Shown one piece after another: positions 37,025 through 45,908 of a stretch of DNA of 64,000 nt; position 1 is the stretch's first letter; each line of letters starts with the position of its first letter. Position numbers and translations under genes: made by a program. The DNA is from JABDKH01 sp963768565 (lineage in GTDB: Bacteria > Bacteroidota > Rhodothermia > Rhodothermales > JABDKH01): assembly GCA_963768565.1 (NCBI GenBank), contig CAVYIO010000015.1, positions 62,001 to 126,000 on the forward strand, written 5' to 3'. The notes below the pieces were generated by a model. The model made no database searches. It was not told the DNA's origin and worked only from the letters and a program-made list of their open reading frames with translations.

Positions 37025-37396
37025 TCAGGTTGGCATTGCGGCCCAGGAGGTACAGTGGCCGCCGGGGGTGACCGGTCCCTTCAGGATCTTGCAGGCGCCA
37101 CATGCGGACGCGCCTTCCGGTTGGATATACAGTTGGCAGTTGTCGCAGCGCTTGTCGGGGATATCCGTCACCTCGATGTACTGCAGGGCTCCTCGCATCT
37201 GCTTCTCCTGATCGGTCAGTCCCGTCAGGTCGTTGCATGCACCTGCGACAGCATCCGAGGCGGCTGCGGGTACATCAGGCGTCGCCGCTTCCTTGCCGCC
37301 GCAAGCCGCAAGGATTGCGCTTCCACCGACGGCTGCCATGCCGAGGGCCGACGCGCGAAGGAAGAAATCTCGTCTTGAAAGGTCGTTGCTATTCAT
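37025..37396 (-). CDS. High-potential iron-sulfur protein (HiPIP)
   Basis: A protein of 123 residues starting at the ATG at 37396 (upstream frame ignored). The Tat signal SRRDFFLRASALGMAAVGGSAILAACGG precedes a small soluble domain with the HiPIP cluster ligands CDNCQLY, CGACKILKG and GGHCTSW, where the four cysteines (C-X2-C, C, C) hold the [4Fe-4S] cluster. The lipobox-like AAC could also make it lipid-linked. HiPIPs are periplasmic high-potential carriers, often delivering electrons to reaction centres or oxidases; R. marinus uses one with its alternative complex III. Here it is the last gene behind the SulP/rhodanese/YeeE set. Confidence 0.9.
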   Translation of the reverse strand: MNSNDLSRRDFFLRASALGMAAVGGSAILAACGGKEAATPDVPAAASDAVAGACNDLTGLTDQEKQMRGALQYIEVTDIPDKRCDNCQLYIQPEGASACGACKILKGPVTPGGHCTSWAAMPT

Positions 37397-37468
37397 CTTA
37401 CTCGTTGTTTTCTGGCACGTTGGCTGCCATAAGCTAACCACGTCGCGGCAATTGGCAAAGCGAGCGGC

Positions 37469-39175
37469 CTACGTGCCGGCCGTTGTCGTGTCAGTAGGCC
37501 CTGGAACTCGAATGTGCGACTGTGCGGCTTCAACGGCGTCGTGAATGGTAGCATGGAAGTTCGCAGATCCCACGCGATCCTCGAGGCCGGCCTTAAGCAG
37601 AACGTCCCGAACAGGTCCTTTTGCACCTGACACGTAGAAGCGAACCGCCCTGGCCTCCAGAACCTCCAGCACTTCCGCGAGCGCATGTAGAGCCGATGAG
37701 TCGAGCTTGTTTACCGGATACATGTCGAGAACGACGGCCCGTATGTTCGGTCGTGCACCCTGCAGTCGGTCCTTGACGTGTTCCGCGTTTGCGAAATACA
37801 GGGACGCATCGATGCGAAGGACGAGTATACCCTCAGGGGCCACCGCCGTCGGATTGCGGTCCACGTTCTTGTAGGTCTGGGAGCCGGGAAGTCTTCCAAG
37901 AACTGCCGTGTAGGGTCGAGATGACTGGTACACGACGACGGTCAATGACGCAATCACGCCGACGAGGATACCTTCCTCGATACCGAGTATGAGTGTCGCG
38001 ACAAAAGTCAGGAGCATCAGGAAGAAATCACGTCTGTCGACTTTCCACAGAAATACGGCCTCTTTGAAATCGATCAACCCCATCACGGCTACAATGATGA
38101 TGGCTGCCAGGGCGGCCTTCGGCATGTAGAAGAAGAGAGGAGTCAGGAACAGCAGCGTAAGCGCAATGATCAATGCGCTTACGAGCGATGCGACCGTCGT
38201 CTTCGCCCCGGCCTCCGCGTTGATGGCCGTCCTGGAGAAGCCCCCCGTCGTAGGGAAAGACTGAAAGAAGGCACCGGCGATGTTTGCGACCCCGAGACCG
38301 ATGAGTTCCTGATTGGCGTCGATCCGGTAGCGATTGCGCGATGCAAATGATTTCGCCACGGCTATCGACTCCATGAAACCTATGAGCGCAATGACCATGG
38401 CCGTCGGCGCCAGCGCAGCAATTTCGGCAGTCGAGAACGTCGGCAGTCCGAACGATGGCAACCCTTCCGGTACCGCTCCGACTATTTCCAGACCGGCTTC
38501 ATTCGCAGACGTCAGCCACACCGCGAGGGTAGCTGCAACTACGGCGAACAGCGCTCCCGGCAGGGTCCGCTTCCATCTTCGGATAGCCACAAGGATCACG
38601 ATGGAGGCGACGCCGATTATGACTGCGGCCGGATGGACGTCGGCACTTTGTCGGATGGCGCTCCACACGATTTCGTGCACAAAATTGGAGCGAGGAATCT
38701 CTACACCAAGGAGATTCTTGATCTGACTTGATGCGATGATGAGTGCCGCCGCGGACGTGAATCCCGACAGCACCGGGTGGGAAAGGAAGTTTACAAGGAA
38801 TCCAAAACGGATAGCCCCGAGCAGGAATTGAATGGCGCCCACCATGAGGGCGAGGATAACAGCGAGCCGGATGTAATCGGCGCTGTCCTGCGGGGCCAGC
38901 GGTGCTATCCCGGCGGCAACAAGGAGGGAGACCATCGCAACCGGTCCCACCGCGAGCTGCCTCGATGAACCGAACAGAGCATATCCGATGAGCGGGACGA
39001 GCGCGGAATACAGCCCGTATATGGGTGGCAATCCGGCGATCAGGGCATATGCCATCCCCTGAGGAATCAGCATCACGCCGACGGTCACACCAGCGAGAAC
39101 GTCACTCTTGAGGGTGGCCGCGCCGTACGTGGGAAGCCATGTCGCCGGCGGGAAGAGGCGGCGGAGAAGCTCCAT
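37469..39175 (-). CDS. SulP-family inorganic anion transporter with STAS domain
   Basis: An intact 568-residue frame. It has the SulP opening (LKSDVLAGVTVGVMLIPQGMAYALIAGLPPIYGLYSA with the conserved PQG-MAYA sequence), 10-12 membrane helices, and the FSxSRNRYRIDANQELIGLGVANIAG motif of the family. The C-terminal 130 residues are a STAS domain (EGILVLRIDASLYFANAEHVKDRL, then VVLDMYPVNKLDSSALHAL). It moves sulfate or a related anion such as bicarbonate; the substrate is not fixed by sequence. It follows the MBL-rhodanese gene with a gap of about 77 bp and precedes HiPIP, so it is probably co-transcribed. Confidence 0.92.
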   Translation of the reverse strand: MELLRRLFPPATWLPTYGAATLKSDVLAGVTVGVMLIPQGMAYALIAGLPPIYGLYSALVPLIGYALFGSSRQLAVGPVAMVSLLVAAGIAPLAPQDSADYIRLAVILALMVGAIQFLLGAIRFGFLVNFLSHPVLSGFTSAAALIIASSQIKNLLGVEIPRSNFVHEIVWSAIRQSADVHPAAVIIGVASIVILVAIRRWKRTLPGALFAVVAATLAVWLTSANEAGLEIVGAVPEGLPSFGLPTFSTAEIAALAPTAMVIALIGFMESIAVAKSFASRNRYRIDANQELIGLGVANIAGAFFQSFPTTGGFSRTAINAEAGAKTTVASLVSALIIALTLLFLTPLFFYMPKAALAAIIIVAVMGLIDFKEAVFLWKVDRRDFFLMLLTFVATLILGIEEGILVGVIASLTVVVYQSSRPYTAVLGRLPGSQTYKNVDRNPTAVAPEGILVLRIDASLYFANAEHVKDRLQGARPNIRAVVLDMYPVNKLDSSALHALAEVLEVLEARAVRFYVSGAKGPVRDVLLKAGLEDRVGSANFHATIHDAVEAAQSHIRVPGPTDTTTAGT

Positions 39176-39252
39176 ATGGATTCACCGTGGGTACGTTGCC
39201 GGCCCGAGCACAAACAGGGACGACCTCAAGCGGATCGCCCCTGTCGGGTTCG

Positions 39253-40710
39253 TCAACCGGTTGTCTCGAGTTCCGGTGAGCCGGTCACAACCTCACCCAT
39301 CTGGGCCCAGTTGGTCCATTCGTCGTTGACCAGGGAGACGGTCCTGCCGGAACGGGAGAGGAGAGAAGCGGCCGATGCCGCGCGCGCTCCTGTTCCACAG
39401 TGAACAAGCAGCTTGCGGTTCTTTGGCAGCTCGTCACAGCGGAGGAACAGACGCGTGTGAGCAATATTGAGGGCGTTCGGCACGTGTCCTTCCTGGTATT
39501 CGGAGATACCCCGCACGTCAAGTACGTCAACGTCTCCAACGTTGCCATGAGCCTTGACCGTGTCGAACTTCACTTCCTCGATGCTGTTCAGCTTGCCGTG
39601 CGTTTCGTCGTACACGAGCAACGTATCAGGCGTCGCATAGCCCGCGACCTCATCGAGCCCGATGCGGACGAGTGATCTTACAGCGTCCATCAGGTCCTTC
39701 TCCTCGACCACCAGATAGATCGGCACGCCCTCATCCACGTATGATCCGGCGATGGTCGGGAACGTCTTGTTGAGCGGTGCAAAGATGCTTCCCGGCAGGT
39801 GGCCGGCCATGAAAGCTGTTCTGTCGAGGCGGGTGTCGAGCACCGCGATGTCGGTCCGGTCGGAGAGCTTGACGAGCTCGCGCGCGGTAAGAAGCTGAGG
39901 TTGCGGTAGCGTCCCCAGGACGGGAGGTCCGATCTTGTTATCGCGCTTCATCCGCGCGAAATACATCGGCGGCTCGGGTTGGCCCTCCAGGATGTAGTTG
40001 ACGAAGTCCGTTTCGCCCTCGATGGCGGTCTGGATCGCCACGTTGAAGCGTCGTTCGTACCCTACCGTCGTTTTCGGAACGGCTCCGAGCGCTTTGCCAC
40101 ATGCGGAGCCGGCGCCGTGGCCCGGCCATATCTGCATATAGTCAGGCAGCTGCAGGAATTCCTGCACGGAAGAATGGAGGACCCTGGCCGAGGGCTCCAT
40201 TGCGCCCTGGACACCGGCGGCGGACTCGAGCAAGTCGGGTCGACCCAGGTCTCCGACGAACACGAAGTCGCCGCTGGCCATTCCCATCGGTTCGTTCGCT
40301 CCACCACCAAGATCCGTCACCAGGAAACTCAGGTGTTCCGGCGTGTGCCCCGGGGTGTGAACCGCACGAAGTTCGATGTTTCCGATTTTGAATGCGTCGC
40401 CGTCCTTCAACAACGTGTAGTTGTAGTCACCCTTTTTCACCCACTCGTACTTCCAGTCTGCGTCGCCCTCGTCGGACAGGTAGACGTGAACATCATGCTG
40501 CTCGGCGAACTCGCGCGATCCGGAAAGGAAATCAGCGTGGATGTGTGTCTCGGTGACGGCCACGATCTCGAGGCCCTCACCAGTTGCAATCTTGACATAC
40601 TGATCGATGTCCCGCTCAGGGTCGATCACGATAGCCTCTCCAGTGGCCTGACAGCCGATCAGGTATGCATACTGGGCCAGCTTTTCGTCAAATACCTGTC
40701 TGAAAAACAT
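39253..40710 (-). CDS. MBL-fold/rhodanese fusion protein (persulfide dioxygenase/sulfurtransferase-like)
   Basis: An intact 485-residue frame. The N-terminal part is an MBL fold of the persulfide dioxygenase type: FDEKLAQYAYLIGC, ETHIHADFLSGSREF, VHTPGHTPEHLSFLV, FVGDLGRPDLL and LQIWPGHGAGSACG, giving the iron ligands. Two rhodanese domains follow: the first (VLDTRLDRTAFMAGHLPGS) lacks an obvious catalytic cysteine, and the second (VLDVRGISEYQEGHVPNALN) has the active loop LLVHCGTGARAASAAS. This architecture oxidises glutathione-type or protein persulfides and transfers sulfane sulfur. It belongs to the minus-strand sulfur set. Confidence 0.92.
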   Translation of the reverse strand: MFFRQVFDEKLAQYAYLIGCQATGEAIVIDPERDIDQYVKIATGEGLEIVAVTETHIHADFLSGSREFAEQHDVHVYLSDEGDADWKYEWVKKGDYNYTLLKDGDAFKIGNIELRAVHTPGHTPEHLSFLVTDLGGGANEPMGMASGDFVFVGDLGRPDLLESAAGVQGAMEPSARVLHSSVQEFLQLPDYMQIWPGHGAGSACGKALGAVPKTTVGYERRFNVAIQTAIEGETDFVNYILEGQPEPPMYFARMKRDNKIGPPVLGTLPQPQLLTARELVKLSDRTDIAVLDTRLDRTAFMAGHLPGSIFAPLNKTFPTIAGSYVDEGVPIYLVVEEKDLMDAVRSLVRIGLDEVAGYATPDTLLVYDETHGKLNSIEEVKFDTVKAHGNVGDVDVLDVRGISEYQEGHVPNALNIAHTRLFLRCDELPKNRKLLVHCGTGARAASAASLLSRSGRTVSLVNDEWTNWAQMGEVVTGSPELETTG

Positions 40711-40760
40711 TATTAGTCACACGATTTGTAAGAAATAAGATGACGGTACTCCGGTGCACT

Positions 40761-41252
40761 CTAGTGCGGCAGTTTTGGCCTGAGCGCGGAATACGCCCAC
40801 GTACCGGCGAGTGCGCTCAACAGTGTGATGACCATCACAAGAACGCCGTTGCCGATGAGCGCGAAGATCGGGCCCGGGCAGGCTCCTGTGAGCGCCCAGC
40901 CCAGTCCGAAGATGGTGCCCCCGATCCAGTAGCGATACCCTTTGCCCAGCATCTTCGGGGGGATCGAGATATCGCTGCCCTTGAACGTCTTTGCGTGTGT
41001 CTTCTTGATCAGAAACACGGACAGCGCGGCGACAACTACCGCGGAGCCGATAATCCCGTACATGTGAAACGCCTGGAAGCGAAACATCTCCTGAATTCGA
41101 AACCAGGAAATCACTTCGCTCTTGGTGAACACGATACCAAACGCGATGCCCACCAGGAGATATTTGAGAAGGCCGTCACGAGCCGGTTTGAGGACGGAAT
41201 CCGCCGTTCCCGCAACCGCCTGCTGAGAGTCTGAAACCTGCATGCTGCTCAC
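40761..41252 (-). CDS. YeeE/YedE-family half-transporter (DUF6691-like)
   Basis: A protein of about 160 residues, starting at the GTG at 41252 (or ATG at 41243), 1 bp after the previous stop. Four membrane helices; the conserved motif FGLGWALTGACPGPIFALIGNG holds the cysteine in the pore (as in YeeE thiosulfate channels). Paired with the next gene it likely makes a two-part sulfur-compound importer (thiosulfate or sulfite-like). Confidence 0.88.
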   Translation of the reverse strand: MSSMQVSDSQQAVAGTADSVLKPARDGLLKYLLVGIAFGIVFTKSEVISWFRIQEMFRFQAFHMYGIIGSAVVVAALSVFLIKKTHAKTFKGSDISIPPKMLGKGYRYWIGGTIFGLGWALTGACPGPIFALIGNGVLVMVITLLSALAGTWAYSALRPKLPH

Positions 41253-41810
41253 CTACAGAAGGATGGGGAGAATGAAGAACGTGGCGATCAATCCGCCGAC
41301 GAAGAAACCGATCACGGCAATCAGCGACGGCAACTGCAGATCCGCTAGACCGGAAATGGCATGCCCCGACGTGCAGCCGCCTGCATACCGCGATCCAAAC
41401 CCGATGAAGAAACCGCCGAAGACGATCATGATGATCCCCGGAACGGACGCCAGTCCCGACCAGCTGAATATCTGCTGAGGTACCAGTCCGCTGAAATCCG
41501 ATATGCCGAGCGCGGCGAGATCTGACCTTGTGGCCTCGGAGATCGCGATCGGATCCGGGTTGTTCAGAAACGTGTGCGCAATGAAGCCACCGATGAGGAC
41601 GCCGACGATAACGGTCATATTCCAGATGCCCGCTTTCCAGTCATACTTCAGAAACTCGATGTTTCCGGGAAAGGTAGCCGCACACATGTGTCGGAGGTTC
41701 TCCGAGATGCCAAATTGCCGGTTACCCATATATAGCAGCGCCGGTACAACGAGGCCGATCAAGGGACCCGCAACGTACCATGGCCACGGCTGAGAGAGAA
41801 ATTCAATCAT
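41253..41810 (-). CDS. YeeE/YedE-family half-transporter
   Basis: A protein of 185 residues with an N-terminal helix (WPWYVAGPLIGLVVPALLYMG), a LRHMCAATFPGNIEF segment, and the conserved GGFFIGFGSRYAGGCTSGHAISGL motif, where a cysteine lines the pore. It is the first gene of the minus-strand sulfur set, with its start 375 bp from the divergent ArsR gene. The second half-transporter starts directly after its stop. Confidence 0.9.
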   Translation of the reverse strand: MIEFLSQPWPWYVAGPLIGLVVPALLYMGNRQFGISENLRHMCAATFPGNIEFLKYDWKAGIWNMTVIVGVLIGGFIAHTFLNNPDPIAISEATRSDLAALGISDFSGLVPQQIFSWSGLASVPGIIMIVFGGFFIGFGSRYAGGCTSGHAISGLADLQLPSLIAVIGFFVGGLIATFFILPILL

Positions 41811-42185
41811 AAGGCCGAACGACCGTCAAGTAGGTTAATCAGGGATATCCGATTATTCCGCCACAGGAATTAGGTTCCTGCGCGTTCCAGGGAGTTGACA
41901 TGATTTCACGCGAGTCAAACAACCCCGATAATCCCAAGATTGCGAACCCTGCCCGACAAATACAATATTGGCTTTCCTGATCTCGATGTGGTGCTTGTCC
42001 TCGCGCCCAAATCGACGCAAAATGATCACCAGGGAAGATTGTGGAAGGACCTGCACATGCACCCGAGCTTGAGCCCATCGGACGTGCTCACCCGTCTAGC
42101 GACGCCACGTCTTCCCGGTGGCGTGGCAGGATCATTCCGGTCACCGCATCATATTACTCGCAGAGAATATATTCTGGTCTAGGCG
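41811..42185. other. Divergent promoter region between sulfur operon and arsR gene
   Basis: About 375 bp with no gene. It is more AT-rich than its flanks. Besides the palindrome at 42164-42175 it contains a CAATATTG octamer near 41963 and TGACATGATTTCACG near 41897. Promoters for both the sulfur set (minus) and the regulator (plus) should lie here. Confidence 0.5.
42164..42175. promoter_or_regulatory. Palindrome AGAATATATTCT, candidate ArsR operator
   Basis: A perfect 12-bp palindrome ending 10 bp before the ArsR start codon. AT-rich inverted repeats of this size are typical ArsR/SmtB binding sites. Its place at the regulator's start suggests autorepression and, across the 375-bp gap, control of the sulfur genes. 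Confidence 0.5.
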
Positions 42186-42518
42186 ATGGCGATTCAACTG
42201 GTACCCAACACGCTGCTTGAGGCTGCTGCGGAGCGTTTCCGGATTCTGTCGGAGCCCGTGCGGCTGGCCCTGCTGAATCATCTCAACGCGAATGGTGAGA
42301 TGAGTGTGCAGCAGTTGGTCGACGCAACAGGCGAACGTCAGTCCAACGTGAGCAAACATCTCGGGCAGATGGCGCAAGCAGGGATGTTGGGGCGGCGGCG
42401 GTCTGGACAGAACGTGTTGTACCGGGTGATTGACCCGACCATCTCCGCGCTGTGTTTGCTCGTCTGCGGCCAGCTGCAGGCGTCGGCGGCGGACGAGTCA
42501 ACTACGTCTGCAGCCTGA
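42186..42518 (+). CDS. ArsR/SmtB-family transcriptional regulator
   Basis: A protein of 110 residues. The winged-helix core is clear: AAERFRILSEPVRLALLNHL, GEMSVQQLVDATGERQSNVSKHLGQM (recognition helix), and AGMLGRRRSGQNVLYRV (wing). Cys90 and Cys94 sit in the last helix (SALCLLVCGQ). This is not the Cys arrangement I know from the persulfide sensors SqrR/BigR, so the signal is uncertain. Being divergent to YeeE/rhodanese genes, it probably senses a sulfur compound. Its last 17 bp overlap the convergent recJ end. Confidence 0.9.
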   Translation: MAIQLVPNTLLEAAAERFRILSEPVRLALLNHLNANGEMSVQQLVDATGERQSNVSKHLGQMAQAGMLGRRRSGQNVLYRVIDPTISALCLLVCGQLQASAADESTTSAA

Positions 42519-44229
42519 CGTCCTTTGCCTTTAGCTGAAGTGATCGCGTTCCGTTCCAGGTGCGTTCCTGGACGTTGAAGACCATTTCGAGCGGGCCCCC
42601 GCTCTCGCGGCTCTGCATCACCGCTTCCAGTTTGTCGGCGAGTCCAAACCCGATCACCTCCATCGATCGGCCGCTCTCCTGCCTGACGCTGAATTTGAGG
42701 TGGCTGTCGTCCCGGCCGACCGACCGCGGGCGTCCCACCACCTGCAAATCCGAGGACTTGAACACCGGGTTCCGGTTCGAAGGGCCGTACGGTTCAAACT
42801 GAGTCAGGAGCGCCAGGAATCTCCTGTCAACCTGGTCGAGTTCGAGAGTCGAATCATAGCTGATGGACGGGATGAAGCTGTCCGCAGAGGCGAGCTCGCC
42901 AACGGCGGCATCAAATCGCTCGCTGAATTCTCCAATTCTCTCGGTACGGATCGACAGCCCGGCCGCGTAGTTGTGACCGCCGAAGTCCTCCACGAGATCC
43001 TCGCAGGTCCGGATCGCTTCGTAGATGTTGATGCCATGGATGGAGCGTGCCGAGCCCTTCGCCACACCGTTCACTGTTGTCAGCAGGATCGTAGGCCGGA
43101 CAAACCGTTCAACCAGTCGACTGGCAACGATTCCGATGACGCCGGGATGCCACTCGGCGTTGTGCAATACGATCCCGTTGACGTCCTGTCGGGCAAAGAG
43201 AGCCTCCGCCTTCAGCACAGCATCTTCCACCGTTTCCCGATCGATGGTTTTGCGGCGGTCGTTCGTCTTCTCCAGGATCGCGGCGAGGCGGTCTGCGTCA
43301 CGGTCGTCTTCGGCAAGCATCAGGTCAACAGCACGGCCGGCGTCGCCCAGACGGCCTGCGGCGTTGATTCGTGGTCCGAGGGCGAAAAGGATCTGGGATG
43401 TCGAACACGTTGAAAGATCAGCGCCCGCGTGTCGTGCAAGAGCGCGAAAACCGGTCGTTGGGTTCGTGTGCAACTTGTGCAGCCCTTCCCTCATCAGGAT
43501 TCTGTTCTCACCGTCGATAGGCACGATGTCACTGGCGATGGACACGGCAACGAGGTCGAGGAAGCCACGCGCCTCCTCTTCGGCTTCGCCGAGTGTCGCC
43601 GAAGTTGCCTGGGCAAGCTTGAATCCGATGCCGCAGCCGGACAGTTCGTCGAAGGGATAGTTACAATCCGGACGCTTGGGATCGAGTACGGCGACCGCCT
43701 CCGGCACCTCGTTCTTGACCGTATGGTGGTCGCAAATGATAAGATCGATACCGAGCGATTTCGCGTACACCGCTTCCTCAAACGCGGTGATGCCACAGTC
43801 AAGTGCGATAATGAGTGAGGCGCGACGCTCGCGGGCCATGTCGATTCCGGCGGCACTCAACCCGTATCCGTGGTCGACGCGATGTGGCACGAAGTAGCTT
43901 ACATCCACACCGCGTTGCCGCAGGAATGCCGTCATAAGGGCCGTGGCCGTCGTGCCGTCGACGTCATAATCCCCATACACCATCACGCGTTCGCTACTCT
44001 GAATCGCACGAACAACGCGGTCAACCGCCTTGCTCATGTCTTTCATCAGAAAGGGATCGAGGATGTCTGCAGACGAAGGCCGAAAGAAGTGGCGGGCCTT
44101 TTCGTAGGAATCGATGCCTCGAAGAACGAGAGCACGGGCCAGGGGCAGGGGGATGTCGTTCAGCTGGGCGCTAAGCTGCGGGACCAGGTCGGGGTTATCG
44201 GGTTGGCGGAGGCGCCATTGAAAATCCAT
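42502..44229 (-). CDS. recJ: Single-stranded-DNA-specific exonuclease RecJ
   Basis: Starts at the ATG at 44229 (frame open to 44292; this start gives the normal MDFQWRLR opening). About 575 residues, normal for RecJ. The DHH motifs are VMVYGDYDVDGTTATAL (motif I), IIALDCGITAFEE, IICDHHTVK (DHH) and later the DHHA1 segment (HNAEWHPGVIGIVASRLVERF, SARSIHGINIYEAI, FGGHNYAAGLSI), then the C-terminal OB-fold (LDQVDRRFLALLTQFEPYG). It degrades 5' single strands in recombination and repair. The gene is intact. Confidence 0.93.
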   Translation of the reverse strand: MDFQWRLRQPDNPDLVPQLSAQLNDIPLPLARALVLRGIDSYEKARHFFRPSSADILDPFLMKDMSKAVDRVVRAIQSSERVMVYGDYDVDGTTATALMTAFLRQRGVDVSYFVPHRVDHGYGLSAAGIDMARERRASLIIALDCGITAFEEAVYAKSLGIDLIICDHHTVKNEVPEAVAVLDPKRPDCNYPFDELSGCGIGFKLAQATSATLGEAEEEARGFLDLVAVSIASDIVPIDGENRILMREGLHKLHTNPTTGFRALARHAGADLSTCSTSQILFALGPRINAAGRLGDAGRAVDLMLAEDDRDADRLAAILEKTNDRRKTIDRETVEDAVLKAEALFARQDVNGIVLHNAEWHPGVIGIVASRLVERFVRPTILLTTVNGVAKGSARSIHGINIYEAIRTCEDLVEDFGGHNYAAGLSIRTERIGEFSERFDAAVGELASADSFIPSISYDSTLELDQVDRRFLALLTQFEPYGPSNRNPVFKSSDLQVVGRPRSVGRDDSHLKFSVRQESGRSMEVIGFGLADKLEAVMQSRESGGPLEMVFNVQERTWNGTRSLQLKAKDVRLQT

Positions 44230-44663
44230 CCGTAGGGAGTTTGTGCCGTCGCGAGGCTGAAGTGAGTGGCAAGGGTCGGGATTGACCGCCAAGATACGCA
44301 GGGTGGGTGCGCGATGTAGGAGCAGAAGTGCGGACTCGAGTGATCAAATTGAAGCGGGAGAAACCGCTCGCAGCTCATCATCGAATTCGACCTCGGTATC
44401 AGTGTTCGGGGTGTTCGTGTTTTGGACGGAAAGCGCCGTGCGTGGTCGGCCCGCCGCCGGAGTCCTCACCATCTCCGGGGAGATCGTCTGAGACCCCACC
44501 CGAATCGGCCCCGTGTTCAGGGCTTCCCTGAAGCGCATTGAGAGTGGCGTGACGATGCAAGGGGAGTGCTGCGGGGGCGCTAAACCCATCGACCCACGTC
44601 AGGACGCCCACGTGCGAGAAACATTGTCATCCGCCGACAGGTTGACGTCCGTTCGCACTTCAC
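44230..44663. other. Intergenic stretch with one doubtful small ORF
   Basis: About 434 bp upstream of recJ and the MFS gene. On the minus strand an 81-codon frame (44344-44589) with the run RVGSQTISPEMVRTPAAGR and an acidic end (EVEFDDELRAVSPASI) may be a small gene, but I see no family and no ribosome-binding site. Otherwise promoter space. Confidence 0.3.
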
Positions 44664-45887
44664 TTGACGGTCTGCCGTGTGTCCCGGCTTCCCACGAACG
44701 CTTTTCTCATTCTGGCGGCACTCTGGCTGATGATGTTCTCTGCCAGCGCGCAGGTGATCATCGTTGCCCCGATTCTTCCTGAGATCAGTGAGGCCCTCGG
44801 TATTGGTGAGGCCCTGCAGGGTCTCTTGATCACGTCCTACACGGTCACGCTCGGAATTGTCGCGCTGATCATCGGTCCGATTTCTGACAAGGTCGGCCGG
44901 CGTCGGATCCTGTTGATTGGATGCGGGTCCATGAGTGCTGCGCTCGCGCTTCACGGGATGGTCGATACGTACGTTTCCTTCGTGGCTGTGCGTGCCCTCG
45001 CCGGTGCTGCGGGTGGAGCCCTGAGTGGTGGCGCGGTGGCCTTTGTCGGCGACTTCTTTCCGTACGAGAGAAGAGGGTGGGCAAATGGCTGGGTGATGAG
45101 CGGAATGGCTGTCGGTCAAATTCTCGGGATACCTGTCGGAAAACTCCTCGCCGATCAGTTCGGATTCAGGTGGCCGTTCCTGATGTTCGCTGTGACGATG
45201 GCGATCGCGACGCTGCTGGTGTGGCTCTTTCTGCCGCAGCCGGATGTGCGCCGAGACGAGGGGCGACTGGGCATCCGAAGCTCGATCGCAAAGTACCGGC
45301 TGCTCATGGCTACCGATGCCGTTCGTGCGGTGTCGATCGTCTATCTGTTGATGTTCTTCAGTCTCGGGCTATTCGTGATCTATCTCCCGACGTGGCTCGA
45401 GACGGTCGTGGGCGTTAGCGGGACCGACATTGCGTCACTCTTCTTCGTCGGTGGTCTGGCAAACGTGGTGAGCAGTCCGATAGCCGGCCGGCTGTCCGAC
45501 CGCCTCGGTCGCAAGCCATTGATCATCGCTTCGTGTATCGGTCTGGGCATCGTTATGGTTGTGACCACCTATGCCATCCAGGGAATCTGGACCGCCTACA
45601 TTCTCTTCGCGATGGCCATGGTGATGTTCGCACTCCGGATCAGTCCGCTTCAGTCACTGATGACGGCACTGGTCCCCGACGAGCGCCGGGGCATGTTGAT
45701 GAGCCTCGCAATTGCGGTGGGTCAGGTCGGTATGGGACTGGGGTCCGCGCTGGCCGGTGTGGCTTACACGAGCTACGGCTACATCAGTAATACCATGATG
45801 GCCACCGCATCCATCGTCGTCATGGCATTCATGGTCCACTATTTCCTGCCGGAGCCGACGGCCGAGACGGCTGCTGCGTCGACCTGA
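44664..45887 (+). CDS. MFS-family transporter
   Basis: A protein of about 400 residues; TTG at 44664 or GTG at 44679 as start (the latter gives MSRLPTNAFLILAALW). Twelve membrane helices in two halves. The MFS motif A appears as GPISDKVGRRRILLIG between helices 2 and 3 and again as GRLSDRLGRKPLIIAS in the second half; the motif C-like SGMAVGQILGIPVG is present. It fits drug or metabolite efflux of the DHA1 type. The substrate cannot be told. Confidence 0.88.
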   Translation: MTVCRVSRLPTNAFLILAALWLMMFSASAQVIIVAPILPEISEALGIGEALQGLLITSYTVTLGIVALIIGPISDKVGRRRILLIGCGSMSAALALHGMVDTYVSFVAVRALAGAAGGALSGGAVAFVGDFFPYERRGWANGWVMSGMAVGQILGIPVGKLLADQFGFRWPFLMFAVTMAIATLLVWLFLPQPDVRRDEGRLGIRSSIAKYRLLMATDAVRAVSIVYLLMFFSLGLFVIYLPTWLETVVGVSGTDIASLFFVGGLANVVSSPIAGRLSDRLGRKPLIIASCIGLGIVMVVTTYAIQGIWTAYILFAMAMVMFALRISPLQSLMTALVPDERRGMLMSLAIAVGQVGMGLGSALAGVAYTSYGYISNTMMATASIVVMAFMVHYFLPEPTAETAAAST

Positions 45888-45908
45888 TAGATTCCGAGGC
45901 CCGGGCAG

